In this document: in pieces, positions 41,875 through 50,757 of the stretch | Numbering within the stretch: the first letter of the stretch is position 1 | Layout: every line of letters starts with the position of its first letter | From: CAVTGO01 sp963734275 | GTDB lineage: Bacteria > Actinomycetota > UBA4738 > HRBIN12 | Reading direction: 5' to 3' | DNA length: 64,000 nucleotides | NCBI GenBank assembly: GCA_963734275.1 | Contig: CAVTGO010000013.1 | Coordinates: forward strand, 186,001 to 250,000 | The notes under the pieces: model-generated | What the model saw: the letters and a program-made list of their open reading frames with translations, nothing else | Told to the model about the DNA's origin: nothing | The model's database searches: none | Made by a program: the position numbers and the translations under genes

Positions 41875-42890
41875 GCGGCCGCGTGCTCCGCTGGGGGATC
41901 CTGTCGACCGCGAACATCGGGGTGCGCAAGGTCATCCCCGGGATCCGGAGGGCCGGCCGGTGCGAGGTGGTCGCGATCGCCTCGCGCGACCGGGAGCGCG
42001 CCGACAGCGCGGCGGCCGAGCTCGGGATCGCGCGCGCGCACGGCTCGTACGAGGACCTGCTGGCGGATCCGGATGTCGACGCCGTCTACGTCCCTCTGCC
42101 GAATCACCTGCACGCCGAGTGGACGATCGCGGCCGCCCGTGCCGGCAAGCACGTGCTGTGCGAGAAGCCGCTCGCGATGACCGCGACCGACGCCGAGCGC
42201 ATGATCCGGGCCTGCGAGGCCGGGGGCGTGCTCCTGATGGAGGCGTTCATGTACCGGTTGCATCCGACATGGGAGGCGGTTCGCGAGATCGTGGCCTCGG
42301 GGCGGATCGGCGAGCTCCGAGCGGTGCAGAGCTGGTTCTCTTACTTCAACGACGACCCAGCGAACATCCGCAACATCCTGGAGGCAGGTGGCGGCGCCCT
42401 GTACGACGTCGGCTGCTACACGGTGAACCTGTCGCGGATGCTGTTCGGCGCCGAGCCGGTACGCATCCAGGGCTCGGTGACGCGCGACCCCGTGACGGGC
42501 GTGGACGTGCTGTCCTCGGGGATCCTCGATTTCCCGGGCGGCGTGGCCACGTTCACCTGCTCGACGCGCGCCGAGCCCGACCAGCGCGTCCACGTCTACG
42601 GCACCGAGGGCCGGATCTCGCTGGGGATCCCGTTCAACATCCCGCCGGACCTCCCGACCGAGGTGTTCGTGACCTCGGGCGGAGAGCCGCCCGTCAGGCC
42701 CGACACGCAGGTCATCGCGTTCGAGCCGGCCGACCAGTACGCGATCCAAGCGGAGCGGTTCGCGGCGGCCGTCCTGGACGGCATCCCGGTGCCGATCCCG
42801 CCAGAGGACGCGGTGGGGAACCTGCAGGTGATCGAGGAGCTCTTCCGCTTGGGGGAGCAACCCGACCGGCCGGCTCACGACGGCGCGTGA
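41871..42890 (+). CDS. Gfo/Idh/MocA oxidoreductase, possibly a sugar 1-dehydrogenase
   Basis: This 339-aa protein has RWGILSTANIGVRKVIPGIR, then VLCEKPLAMTATDAERM with the catalytic Lys, and GGGALYDVGCYTVNLSRMLFG. The pattern resembles the dihydrodiol dehydrogenase/D-xylose 1-dehydrogenase/glucose-fructose oxidoreductase branch. Its place next to a xylose operon makes a pentose substrate attractive, but that is context only. Its C-terminal end overlaps xylB, on the opposite strand, by 16 bases. It forms a coupled pair with the SDR. Confidence 0.9.
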   Translation: MSGRVLRWGILSTANIGVRKVIPGIRRAGRCEVVAIASRDRERADSAAAELGIARAHGSYEDLLADPDVDAVYVPLPNHLHAEWTIAAARAGKHVLCEKPLAMTATDAERMIRACEAGGVLLMEAFMYRLHPTWEAVREIVASGRIGELRAVQSWFSYFNDDPANIRNILEAGGGALYDVGCYTVNLSRMLFGAEPVRIQGSVTRDPVTGVDVLSSGILDFPGGVATFTCSTRAEPDQRVHVYGTEGRISLGIPFNIPPDLPTEVFVTSGGEPPVRPDTQVIAFEPADQYAIQAERFAAAVLDGIPVPIPPEDAVGNLQVIEELFRLGEQPDRPAHDGA

Positions 42891-44362
42891 AAGGTCGGCG
42901 CGAGCGCCGGGTAGAGCTCGCGGTATCGGGCGTAGGCGTCTCGGTAGCGCGCGGTGTCCTCGGAAGGAACCGTTCCGTCGTCCACCCGGACCCATGCCCG
43001 GCAGGCGTCCTCGACGGTCTCGAACCATCCGGCCCCGACGGCCGCCAGCATCGCCGCGCCCTGAGCGGCTCCCTCGGTAGCCGAGGTCGTGGCGACGGTC
43101 GTCTCCAGCACGTCGGCGAGGATCTGACGCCAGAGGCGGCTGCGGCTCCCGCCGCCGGTCGCCCGCGCCTGACCCGAGCTGGGCAGCCCGACCGACCGCA
43201 TCAGCTCCAGCGAGTCGCGGAGGCCGAACGCCACGCCCTCCAGGACGGCCCTCGTCAGGTGTGGCCGAGCATGACGAAGGGTGAGACCGACGAAGGCACC
43301 CCGGGCCAACGGGTCGGGATGGGGAGTGCGCTCGCCGCTCAGGTAGGGGAGGAACAGCAGGCGGTCGCTCGCGGCAGGGACGTCGGCGGCTTCCTCGATC
43401 AGCTGAGCGAAGTCGATGTCTGGGGCAACCGTGTCTCGGAACCACCGCAGGCTCCCCGCGGCCGAGAGCATCACCCCCATCACGTGCCAACGTCCGGGGA
43501 CCGCGTGGCAGAACGCGTGCAGCAGGCCATGTGGCTCGATCACGGGTCCCTCCGTCGTGACGAAGACCACCCCGGACGTCCCGAGCGAGATCGAGATGAC
43601 GCCGGGCACGACCGCGCCGACACCGACCGCGGCAGCGGCCTGATCGCCACCTCCGGCGACCACCGGCGTACCGGACCGAAGGCCGGTCGCCGCGGCCGCC
43701 GGCTCGGACACCCAGCCGGTCACGTCCGTCCCTTCGTACGTCTCGGGGAGCCAGGAGGGATCGACGCCCAGCGCCTCGACCACCTCGCCCGACCAGTCGC
43801 GCTCGGCGAGGTCGAACAGCAGGGTGCCGGCGCCGTCGGCCCGGTCGACGGCATAGCCGCCCGTCAGTCGGAGCCGGACGAAGTCCTTCGGAAGGAGGAC
43901 GTGGGCGATCCGTGACCAGATATCCGGCTCGTGCTGCCGCACCCAGAGCAGTTTCGGCGCGGTGAATCCCGGCAGCGCGTCGTTGCCGGTGACCGCGATC
44001 AGACGCTCGCGCCCGACGAGCTCGCGGATCAGGTCGCACTCGACTTCGGTCCGCTGGTCGTTCCATAAGATCGCCGGCCGCAGGGTCTCCCCATCGGCGT
44101 CGAGCGCTACGAGCCCGTGCATCTGACCGGACAGGCCCACCGCGTCCACTGCATCGCCGGCGACACCGGCCTCGGCCAGGGCGCCGCGGACGGCCGCCAC
44201 GGCGCCGTCCCACCACAGGGCCGGATCCTGCTCGCTCCACAGGGGCCGCGGCGTCTGGAACCCGTATCCCGACGCGGCCACCGCCCGGACCGCGCCGTCC
44301 GCGTCCATGAGGACGGCCTTCGTCGCCGTCGTCGAAACGTCGAGCCCGAGGACGAGGCTCAC
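42875..44362 (-). CDS. xylB: Xylulokinase
   Basis: This 495-aa FGGY-family kinase phosphorylates D-xylulose to xylulose 5-phosphate. Signatures are the N-terminal VLGLDVSTTATKAVLMDADG, the substrate loop GLSGQMHGLVALDADG, ILWNDQRTEVE, and VVAGGGDQAAAAVGVGAV with the catalytic Asp. RATGGGSRSRLWRQILADVLE closes the ATP site. It is the last gene of the xylose operon. The other end of the protein (PTFHAPS) overlaps the convergent Gfo/Idh gene. Confidence 0.95.
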   Translation of the reverse strand: MSLVLGLDVSTTATKAVLMDADGAVRAVAASGYGFQTPRPLWSEQDPALWWDGAVAAVRGALAEAGVAGDAVDAVGLSGQMHGLVALDADGETLRPAILWNDQRTEVECDLIRELVGRERLIAVTGNDALPGFTAPKLLWVRQHEPDIWSRIAHVLLPKDFVRLRLTGGYAVDRADGAGTLLFDLAERDWSGEVVEALGVDPSWLPETYEGTDVTGWVSEPAAAATGLRSGTPVVAGGGDQAAAAVGVGAVVPGVISISLGTSGVVFVTTEGPVIEPHGLLHAFCHAVPGRWHVMGVMLSAAGSLRWFRDTVAPDIDFAQLIEEAADVPAASDRLLFLPYLSGERTPHPDPLARGAFVGLTLRHARPHLTRAVLEGVAFGLRDSLELMRSVGLPSSGQARATGGGSRSRLWRQILADVLETTVATTSATEGAAQGAAMLAAVGAGWFETVEDACRAWVRVDDGTVPSEDTARYRDAYARYRELYPALAPTFHAPS

Positions 44363-44399
44363 GGCCGCCTACGGCTCGTTCCCGGGATCCGTTCGAGCG

Positions 44400-45563
44400 T
44401 CACCGAACGCCGAGCAGCAGCTCGACCGTGAGCTGATCCAGGCGCTCGTACGGCTGGCCGCGTGCGGCGATGGCTCGCCGGTCCAGCTCGAGTCCCCGGA
44501 GCTCCTCGGCGCGCTCGGGCGTGTACGGGCCGAGGTGCGCCGACACCGTGGTGTCGTCGGCGTTGATCCGCGCAACGAGCTCCTGGATCTCGGGGTCGGC
44601 GTTCCACCGCTCGGCCTTCTCCTTCAGGATCAGGTAGGTGCGCATGCAGCCTCGCGCGAACGCCTTCACGTCCTCGTAATCCGAGGTTCGGTACGCGTGC
44701 GCGTCGAAGTGCCGGCTGCCTCCGTAGCCGACGTCCTCCAGGAACTTCACGAGGAAGAACGCCGCCTTCGGGTTGGCCGAGCCGAACCGGAGATCCTGGT
44801 CGTAGCGCCCCGGGATCTGGTCGTTCAGGTCGATATGGAACAGCTTGCCCATCGCCCACGCCTGCGCGACGTGGTGCGTGAAGTTCAGGCCTGCCATGTG
44901 CTCGTGCGCGACCTCGGGGTTCACTCCGACCATCTCGGAGTGCTCGAGCGTCTGGATGAAGGCGAGCATCGCACCGGTCGTCGACAGGTAGATGTCACCG
45001 CGCGGCTCGTTCGGCTTGGACTCCAGCGCGAATCGCAGGTCGTAGCCCTGGTCCTTCACGTACGCGCACAGGAAGTCCATAGCCTCGCGGTACCGCTCCA
45101 GCGCGGTCAGCGGGTCCTTCGACGAGTCGGTCTCGACGCCTTCGCGCCCGCCCCAGAACACGTAGATCGTGGCGCCGAGCTCCACGCCGAGGTCGATCGC
45201 CTTCATCGTCTTCTGGAGCGCGAAGGCTCGAACCCGCGGGTCGTTGGCCGTGAAGGCGCCGTCGCGGAAGATCGGGTCCCGGAACAGGTTCGTCGTCGCC
45301 ATCGGTACGACCAGGCCGGTGGCGTCGAGCGCCTTGCGGAAGTCCGACACGATCTGGTCACGCTCGTGCATGCTCGCGTCGATGGGCACGAGATCGTTGT
45401 CGTGCAGGTTCACGCCCCACGCGCCGACCTCGGCGAGCAGCTCGACCAGCTGAACCGGCGCGAGCGCCTCGCGGACCGGCTCGCCGAACGGATCGATGCC
45501 CACGTTGCCGACCGTCCACAGCCCGAACGAGAAGCGGTGTTCCTGCCTGGGTTCGTAGCTCAT
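44400..45563 (-). CDS. xylA: Xylose isomerase
   Basis: This 387-aa TIM-barrel enzyme interconverts D-xylose and D-xylulose using two metals. It has the catalytic His region GVNLHDNDLVP, VFWGGREGVETD, metal ligands ALESKPNEPRGD, GVNPEVAHEHMAGLNF, and FHIDLNDQIPG. Length fits the class I type seen in actinobacteria. It lies 37 bases before xylB on the same strand, between xylB and the permease gene. Confidence 0.97.
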   Translation of the reverse strand: MSYEPRQEHRFSFGLWTVGNVGIDPFGEPVREALAPVQLVELLAEVGAWGVNLHDNDLVPIDASMHERDQIVSDFRKALDATGLVVPMATTNLFRDPIFRDGAFTANDPRVRAFALQKTMKAIDLGVELGATIYVFWGGREGVETDSSKDPLTALERYREAMDFLCAYVKDQGYDLRFALESKPNEPRGDIYLSTTGAMLAFIQTLEHSEMVGVNPEVAHEHMAGLNFTHHVAQAWAMGKLFHIDLNDQIPGRYDQDLRFGSANPKAAFFLVKFLEDVGYGGSRHFDAHAYRTSDYEDVKAFARGCMRTYLILKEKAERWNADPEIQELVARINADDTTVSAHLGPYTPERAEELRGLELDRRAIAARGQPYERLDQLTVELLLGVR

Positions 45564-45592
45564 GCCGGACAGCACCTCCCCGGCGGTCGTGG

Positions 45593-46891
45593 TCAGGCCA
45601 CGCCGCGAGCCGACCGGCTGCGTTTCGAGAGCGCGTCGACGAGCACCGCACCGAGGAGAACGAAGCCGGTGATCACGAACTTCGTACCGGAGGCCAGCCC
45701 GAGCAGATCCATCCCGTTCTGGATCGAGGTGATCACGAGCGCCCCGAGCAGCGCCGACACGACCCGGCCGGAGCCCCCGAAGAGGCTGGTCCCGCCGATG
45801 ACGGCGGCGGCGATGACGTTCAGGAGGAGGCTCCCGCCGCCCGTGCTCGTCGCCACGGACCGGAGCCGCGAGGCGAGCACGATCCCCCCGACCCCCGCCA
45901 TGAACCCGGCGATCATGAACACCGCGATGCGAACCCGGTCGACGTTGATCCCGGCGCGCCGCGCCGCTTCGGCATTGCCGCCGACCGCATAGACGTGGCG
46001 GCCGAATCGCGTGCGCGACGCCACGAAGGACCAGAAGACCAGGAAGATCCCGAGGATCAGGGTTACGGTGGGGACACCCCGGTCCTGGTTGGCGTAGGCG
46101 ACCGCGGCGAAGGTGACGAGAGCGAGGCCTCCGACCTGGGCCACGAGCAGGGAAAGCGGCTTGGCATCCAAGCCTCCGGCCCGTCGTGAGCGGGCGATCT
46201 GGAGCTGCGACAGGGCGTAGCCCGCCACCAGGGCCCCGCCGACCACCCAGCCCCACGATGCGCTCAGGAAGTCGTTGGCGATCCCCACCACCGTCTCGTC
46301 CTGGATCCTGATCGTTCCCGTCGTCGTGAACTGCGTGGTGAGGATCAGGACGAAGCCCGACCAGATGAGCAGTCCCGCCAACGTAACCACGAACGACGGC
46401 ACGCCGGCCTTGGTGATGACGAGCGCCTGCAGGAAGCCGATCGTCGTCGTCAGTCCGAGCGCGATGGCGACGGCGAGCCACCAGGGCAATCCGGGATCAT
46501 CGGGTCGGAGCAGGAGCGTCATCACGACGGCACCCACCCCGCTCACGAAGGCGATCGAGAGGTCGATCTCGCCGATCAGGAGCACGAACACGATCCCCAT
46601 GGCGATCGTGGCCACGGCGGCCATCTGCAGGAGGAGGTTCGTGAAGTTCCGCTCGGTGAAGAACGTGTCGTCGAGCGTGCCGAAGACCACCGCGATGACC
46701 ACCAGGCCCACCACGATCGGCAGCGAGCCGAGCTCGCCGGCCCGCACCTTCTGCCACCAGCGGCGCACGTACCCCGACAGGGACTCGGGCGGAGCCTCGA
46801 AGCCTCGGGGGACGGCCGGTGGGAGGGCCTCCGACGGAACGCCGGAGATCTCGGTCCCCGTGGTCGCGCCCTTCTCCGGATCCGTCGTCAT
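45593..46891 (-). CDS. xylH: Xylose-type sugar ABC transporter permease
   Basis: This 432-aa BPD_transp_2 permease has at least ten membrane segments. It has a long N-terminal hydrophilic stretch, then LLLQMAAVATIAMGIVFVLL, GEIDLSIAFVSG, TKAGVPSFVVTLAGLLIWSG, YAVGGNAEAARRAGINVDRV and GGTSLFGGSGRVVSALLGAL. It forms the channel of the pentose importer. Its GTG/ATG start overlaps the ABC gene by four bases, so the two are coupled. It precedes xylA by 30 bases. Confidence 0.94.
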   Translation of the reverse strand: MTTDPEKGATTGTEISGVPSEALPPAVPRGFEAPPESLSGYVRRWWQKVRAGELGSLPIVVGLVVIAVVFGTLDDTFFTERNFTNLLLQMAAVATIAMGIVFVLLIGEIDLSIAFVSGVGAVVMTLLLRPDDPGLPWWLAVAIALGLTTTIGFLQALVITKAGVPSFVVTLAGLLIWSGFVLILTTQFTTTGTIRIQDETVVGIANDFLSASWGWVVGGALVAGYALSQLQIARSRRAGGLDAKPLSLLVAQVGGLALVTFAAVAYANQDRGVPTVTLILGIFLVFWSFVASRTRFGRHVYAVGGNAEAARRAGINVDRVRIAVFMIAGFMAGVGGIVLASRLRSVATSTGGGSLLLNVIAAAVIGGTSLFGGSGRVVSALLGALVITSIQNGMDLLGLASGTKFVITGFVLLGAVLVDALSKRSRSARGVA

Positions 46892-47670
46892 GCCCGGTCG
46901 GCCTCGGCTCCGGCCATCCCCGGCACGTGGTCGAGCTTCCCGGCGGTGATCGCATGGACGACCTCCTGCTGGGTGGTCTCGGATCGTTCGAACACCGCTA
47001 CCCGCTGCCCGAGTCGCAGGACCGTGATCCGGTCGGCGACCTCGAACACGTCGTGGAGGTTGTGGGTGATGATCACCACGCCCAAGTCCTTCTCCGCCAG
47101 ACGGCGAACGAGATCCAGCACTTGCCGCGTCTGCGCAACGCCGAGCGCGGCCGTGGGTTCGTCGAGGATCATCTCGAGGGAGTTCCACAGGACCGACTTG
47201 GCGACCGCGACGGCCTGACGCTGGCCGCCGGACAGACCCGCGACGGTCTGGCGTACCGATCGCAACGAGGTGACCGAGAGCCCCTCCAGCGTTTCCTGCG
47301 CCGCATGCTCCATCTTCGACTCGTCGAGCACGAAGCCCCACCGCGTCCGCTCGCGTCCGAGGAACATGTTGGCCACGACGTCGAGGTTGTCTGCCAGCGC
47401 GAGGTCCTGATAGACGACCTCGATGCCGAGCTTGGCGGCGTCTCTCGGACCGTGGATGCGGACGGGTTCGCCTTCGAACCGGATCTCGCCCTCGTCGAAC
47501 GGATGGATCCCGGCGATGCCCTTGATCAGCGTGGACTTGCCGGCTCCGTTGTCCCCGACGAGGGCCATCACCTCGCCACGGCGGACCTCGAAGTCGACGC
47601 GGTAGAGCGCTTGTACCGCGCCGAAGGCCTTCGAGACTCCTCTGCACTCGAGGAGCGGCGTGTCAGTCAT
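46888..47670 (-). CDS. xylG: Single-domain sugar ABC transporter ATP-binding protein
   Basis: This 260-aa ATPase has Walker A GDNGAGKSTLIKGI, Q-loop VYQDLALADNL, the signature LSGGQRQAVAVAKSVL, Walker B MILDEPTAALGV and the H-switch IITHNLHDVF. Xylose/ribose-type ATPases normally carry two fused ABC domains (about 500 aa); this one is half-size and must dimerise. The 93-base gap to xylF holds a strong hairpin. Confidence 0.94.
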   Translation of the reverse strand: MTDTPLLECRGVSKAFGAVQALYRVDFEVRRGEVMALVGDNGAGKSTLIKGIAGIHPFDEGEIRFEGEPVRIHGPRDAAKLGIEVVYQDLALADNLDVVANMFLGRERTRWGFVLDESKMEHAAQETLEGLSVTSLRSVRQTVAGLSGGQRQAVAVAKSVLWNSLEMILDEPTAALGVAQTRQVLDLVRRLAEKDLGVVIITHNLHDVFEVADRITVLRLGQRVAVFERSETTQQEVVHAITAGKLDHVPGMAGAEADRA

Positions 47671-47701
47671 GCCGATCCGCCTTCGCTTCGGGCCGAGACC
47701 G

Positions 47702-47729
47702 CTGGGGGCGCCGCCGCCGGCGCCCCCAG
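47702..47729 (-). promoter_or_regulatory. Strong hairpin between xylF and xylG
   Basis: CTGGGGGCGCC (47702-47712) pairs perfectly with GGCGCCCCCAG (47719-47729) around a six-base loop. It lies in the only sizeable gap of the xylose operon, after xylF. Such hairpins often stabilise or attenuate, keeping the binding protein more abundant than the transporter subunits. Confidence 0.6.
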
Positions 47730-47763
47730 ACAGTCATCCACTTCCGTCTACGTCAAACTCGGT

Positions 47764-48948
47764 CTACGCGTTCGCCTGGCAGAAGTCCGTCTCGGCGACG
47801 TCGCCCGCGCAGATCTCTTCGAGCGAGAGGAACCCGTCCGCGATCACGGTGTCGAGCATGTTGTCGGCCGTAACCCCGATCGGCACGGTCGCGTAGTAGG
47901 GAACCGCGCCCTCGGCATCCGGCGAGTCGAGCGCCTCGCCGGTCGCCGCATCGATGCCGATGATGTCGAAGTCGAAGTCGCTCGTGATCGCCGTGGGGTC
48001 CTCGCCGTTCCGGATGGCCAGCGCGATCGCGACCGCGACGTCGGCCTCGGCCGGGATCGGCTTGTAGACGCTCATCGTCTGCAGGCCGAGGAGGATGTTC
48101 TGCATCCCTGCGATGGAAGCGTCCTGGCCGCTGATCGGGATCGGTCCGACGCCCGCCGCCTGGAGCGCGTTGATGGCCTGCTGGGCGAGGTTGTCGTTCG
48201 CGGCGAACACCGCGTCGACCTCGTTGTTGGCGTCGACCAAGATCCCGTCCATGATCCCCTGACCCTCACCGTTGGCGCCCCATCCCGGGACGTGCTGGTC
48301 GGCGACCAGGGACCATTCGCCGGCCTCGACCTTCGCATCGACGGTCTCGGCGTAGCCCTGGCGGAACAGGAAGGAGTTGTTGTCCTCCTCGCCGCCGTTC
48401 AGCATCACGACGGCCGGAACGTCGACCGGGAGCGCATCGATCGCGGGCGTCAGGACCTCGGCCATCGTGCGGCCCACCTGGACGTTGTCGAAGCTCACGT
48501 AGGCGATGCCGCCGGAACCGCCGGTGTTGAACCGGTCGTACTCGATGACCTCCACGCCGGCCGCTTCCGACGTGTCGATGATCGTGGCGCCCGAGGCCGT
48601 GTCGACGCTGGCCAGGATGATCGCGCTCGCTCCGTCGGCGATCGCCTGCTCGGCCTGGCTCTGCTGTGTCGCCGCGTCGCCCTCGGCGTTCACGATGGTG
48701 AAGTCCTCACCCTCGGCGAGGCCCCCGGCCTCGAGGGCCGCCTGCAGGGCCGGCCGGTCCTCTCCTTCCCAGCGCGGCGACGTCGCGGAGTCGGGCAGGA
48801 GGACCCAGATGCTTCCGCCGGCCTCGACGCCGGTCTCCCCGGCACCCGTCTCACCGCCGTCATCACCGCCGTCGTCCGAGCATGCCGCGGCGATCACGGC
48901 GAAGACGGCTACGAGCACGAACCACGTCTTGGCTCTCTTGGTCCACAT
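47764..48948 (-). CDS. xylF: Xylose-type sugar ABC substrate-binding lipoprotein
   Basis: This 394-aa protein starts with a lipoprotein signal (LVAVFAVIAAACSDDG, Cys about 23). It continues as a type-I periplasmic-binding-protein fold, with IILASVDTASGATIIDTSEA and VFAANDNLAQQAINALQAAG. It captures the sugar for the importer XylGH. It opens the operon. GGGGAGG lies just before the ATG at 48948. It is followed by a hairpin and then xylG. Confidence 0.93.
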   Translation of the reverse strand: MWTKRAKTWFVLVAVFAVIAAACSDDGGDDGGETGAGETGVEAGGSIWVLLPDSATSPRWEGEDRPALQAALEAGGLAEGEDFTIVNAEGDAATQQSQAEQAIADGASAIILASVDTASGATIIDTSEAAGVEVIEYDRFNTGGSGGIAYVSFDNVQVGRTMAEVLTPAIDALPVDVPAVVMLNGGEEDNNSFLFRQGYAETVDAKVEAGEWSLVADQHVPGWGANGEGQGIMDGILVDANNEVDAVFAANDNLAQQAINALQAAGVGPIPISGQDASIAGMQNILLGLQTMSVYKPIPAEADVAVAIALAIRNGEDPTAITSDFDFDIIGIDAATGEALDSPDAEGAVPYYATVPIGVTADNMLDTVIADGFLSLEEICAGDVAETDFCQANA

Positions 48949-49166
48949 GTGGGCCTCCCCCCATCCGAACACCGGCAGTGCACCGGTCGCGCCTGCCAAC
49001 CTGATGTCGTCCGACCCTACCCTCTGCGCCGGGAAACGCGCAATCCGCGCCGTGCCTCAATGGACCGACAGCACAGGTTGGGCCGCGGACATGCACGCCC
49101 GGTAGGGTCGTGGCGCCGACGAGCCGGCCTGCCTGCCGGACGCGGCGCGGTGGAGATGGAGGGTCG

Positions 49167-50120
49167 ATGCAGGCGGTGCGGATCGACGGCGCGAACCTCG
49201 TCGGCCTGGTCGACGTTCCCACGCCCGAGCGGCGACCCGACGAAGTGCTGGTCGCCGTTCGGGCGGTCGCGCTCTGCGCCACCGACCGCAGGATGGCCGC
49301 GCTGGGCACGCACGCGCCGAGGATCCCGGGCCACGAGATCGCAGGCCTGCTCGAGGACGGCACGCCCGTGGGTGTGCACCCGAACCTCGGCTGCGGCCAC
49401 TGCCCGTCGTGTGCGCTCGGGCTGGAGAACCTGTGTCCCGATCACGTGGACGTCGGGATCCAGCGGGACGGCGGCCTGGCCGAAGCGATCGTCGTTCCAC
49501 GCGCTCACGTCGTCGCCCTCGACGGGTTCCCCATCGAGGTCGCCCCGCTCCTGGAGCCGCTCGCGACCGTCCTGCACGCGGCCCGGATCCTGGAGGTGCG
49601 CGAGGGGGACCCGGCGCTCGTCGTGGGCGCCGGGAGCCTCGGCGTCCTCGGGATGTGGGCGCTCCAGGCGCTCGGGGCCCGGGTCGCCGTCATGCAGCGC
49701 TCGCCGGTCCGGCGGCGCCTGGCCGCGGATCTCGGCGCCGACGGCGTCCTCGGGCCGGAGGGCGATCCCGCCGACGTGCTGGGTGCCCGTCCTCGCGTGG
49801 CGCTCGTCACCGCCCCGGGCGCCGAGCCCCTGACCTGGGCGCTCGAGCGCGTCGACGTCGGTGGAGGCGTGCACGCATTCTCCGGCACCCCGGGCGGCGC
49901 ACCGATCGATGCGAACCTCGTCCACTACCGGCACCTGCGCCTCGTCGGAAGCACGGGCTCCACGCTGGAGGACTACCGGCGGGGGATCGACCTCTCGCGA
50001 TCGGGGGCGGTTCCGCTCGCTCGTCTGCCGACGGTCACCGTCGGGCTCCACGAGGCGCCCCGCATCCTCGTCGACCCGGCGCCCGACCCGAGCGTGCTGA
50101 AGGTCCTCGTCAGCCTCTGA
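49167..50120 (+). CDS. Zinc-dependent alcohol/polyol dehydrogenase (MDR)
   Basis: This 317-aa medium-chain dehydrogenase has the catalytic zinc ligands in VALCATDRRM and IPGHEIAGLL. The structural-zinc set is CGHCPSCALGLENLC, and the NAD site is VVGAGSLGVLGMWALQALGA. It is divergent from xylF and shares a 218-base gap. It could oxidise a sugar alcohol such as xylitol to a keto sugar; this is a context guess. It has a purine-rich GATGGAGGG before the ATG. Confidence 0.9.
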   Translation: MQAVRIDGANLVGLVDVPTPERRPDEVLVAVRAVALCATDRRMAALGTHAPRIPGHEIAGLLEDGTPVGVHPNLGCGHCPSCALGLENLCPDHVDVGIQRDGGLAEAIVVPRAHVVALDGFPIEVAPLLEPLATVLHAARILEVREGDPALVVGAGSLGVLGMWALQALGARVAVMQRSPVRRRLAADLGADGVLGPEGDPADVLGARPRVALVTAPGAEPLTWALERVDVGGGVHAFSGTPGGAPIDANLVHYRHLRLVGSTGSTLEDYRRGIDLSRSGAVPLARLPTVTVGLHEAPRILVDPAPDPSVLKVLVSL

Positions 50121-50129
50121 GCTGGCCCG

Positions 50130-50747
50130 CTACGAGATCACACCGCTGCGGAGCGCGCGGGCGACCGCATCGGTGCGATCGCTGGCGCCCAGCCGCCTGA
50201 AGAGGCGCTCGATGTGGGTCTTCACGGTCTCGGGCGACAGCTCGAGCTCCTCGGCGATCTGGCGGTTCTTCAGACCTCGCGCCAGGAGCAGGAGGACCTC
50301 GCGCTCACGGGCCGACATCGTCTCGACCGCCGGTGCCGAGCTCTCGTGGGCGAGGGCTCGCAGTACGGAGGTGTCGAACACCGCGTGGCCGTTCGCGACC
50401 ATGCGGACCGTCTCGACGAGCTCCTCGCCCTCGGCCGTCTTGAGGACGTAGGCCCTCGCCCCGGCGAGCGCCGCCTCGGATGCCATGCGATCGTCGTCGT
50501 GCGCGGTGAGGATCACGACGCGAACGTTCGAGTGCTTCTCGGTGAGGCGGCGCGTGATCTCCAGGCCGTCGAGATCCGGCATGCGCAGATCGACGAGCAG
50601 CACATCCGGCCCCTCGTCGGGGCCGTCCGCGAGATCCAGCACGGCTTCCCCCGAGGAGGCCTGTCCGACGACGAGCAGGTCGTCGGTCGTCTCGAGCAGG
50701 TGCACGATGCCGCCACGTGTCAGGGGGTGGTCGTCGACGACGAACAC
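50130..50747 (-). CDS. NarL/FixJ-type response regulator ending the glycan operon
   Basis: This 205-aa protein has a receiver domain (VVDDHPLTRGG; phospho-Asp in VLLVDLRMPDLDGL; Thr and Lys in ILTAHDDD and YVLKTAEGEE). The C-terminal LuxR-type helix-turn-helix reads SAREREVLLLLARGLKNRQ and SPETVKTHIERLFRRLGA. It starts at GTG 50747, 10 bases after the upstream membrane-protein gene stops. No histidine kinase lies nearby, so its sensor is unknown; the PAS kinase at 818 is a remote possibility. It probably regulates transcription of surface-glycan or other genes. Confidence 0.92.
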   Translation of the reverse strand: MFVVDDHPLTRGGIVHLLETTDDLLVVGQASSGEAVLDLADGPDEGPDVLLVDLRMPDLDGLEITRRLTEKHSNVRVVILTAHDDDRMASEAALAGARAYVLKTAEGEELVETVRMVANGHAVFDTSVLRALAHESSAPAVETMSAREREVLLLLARGLKNRQIAEELELSPETVKTHIERLFRRLGASDRTDAVARALRSGVIS

Positions 50748-50757
50748 GCGGATCTGC

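Noticed and set aside
43500..43700. A frameshift in xylB
   Set aside because: The 495-codon frame is complete with all FGGY motifs; no break is present.
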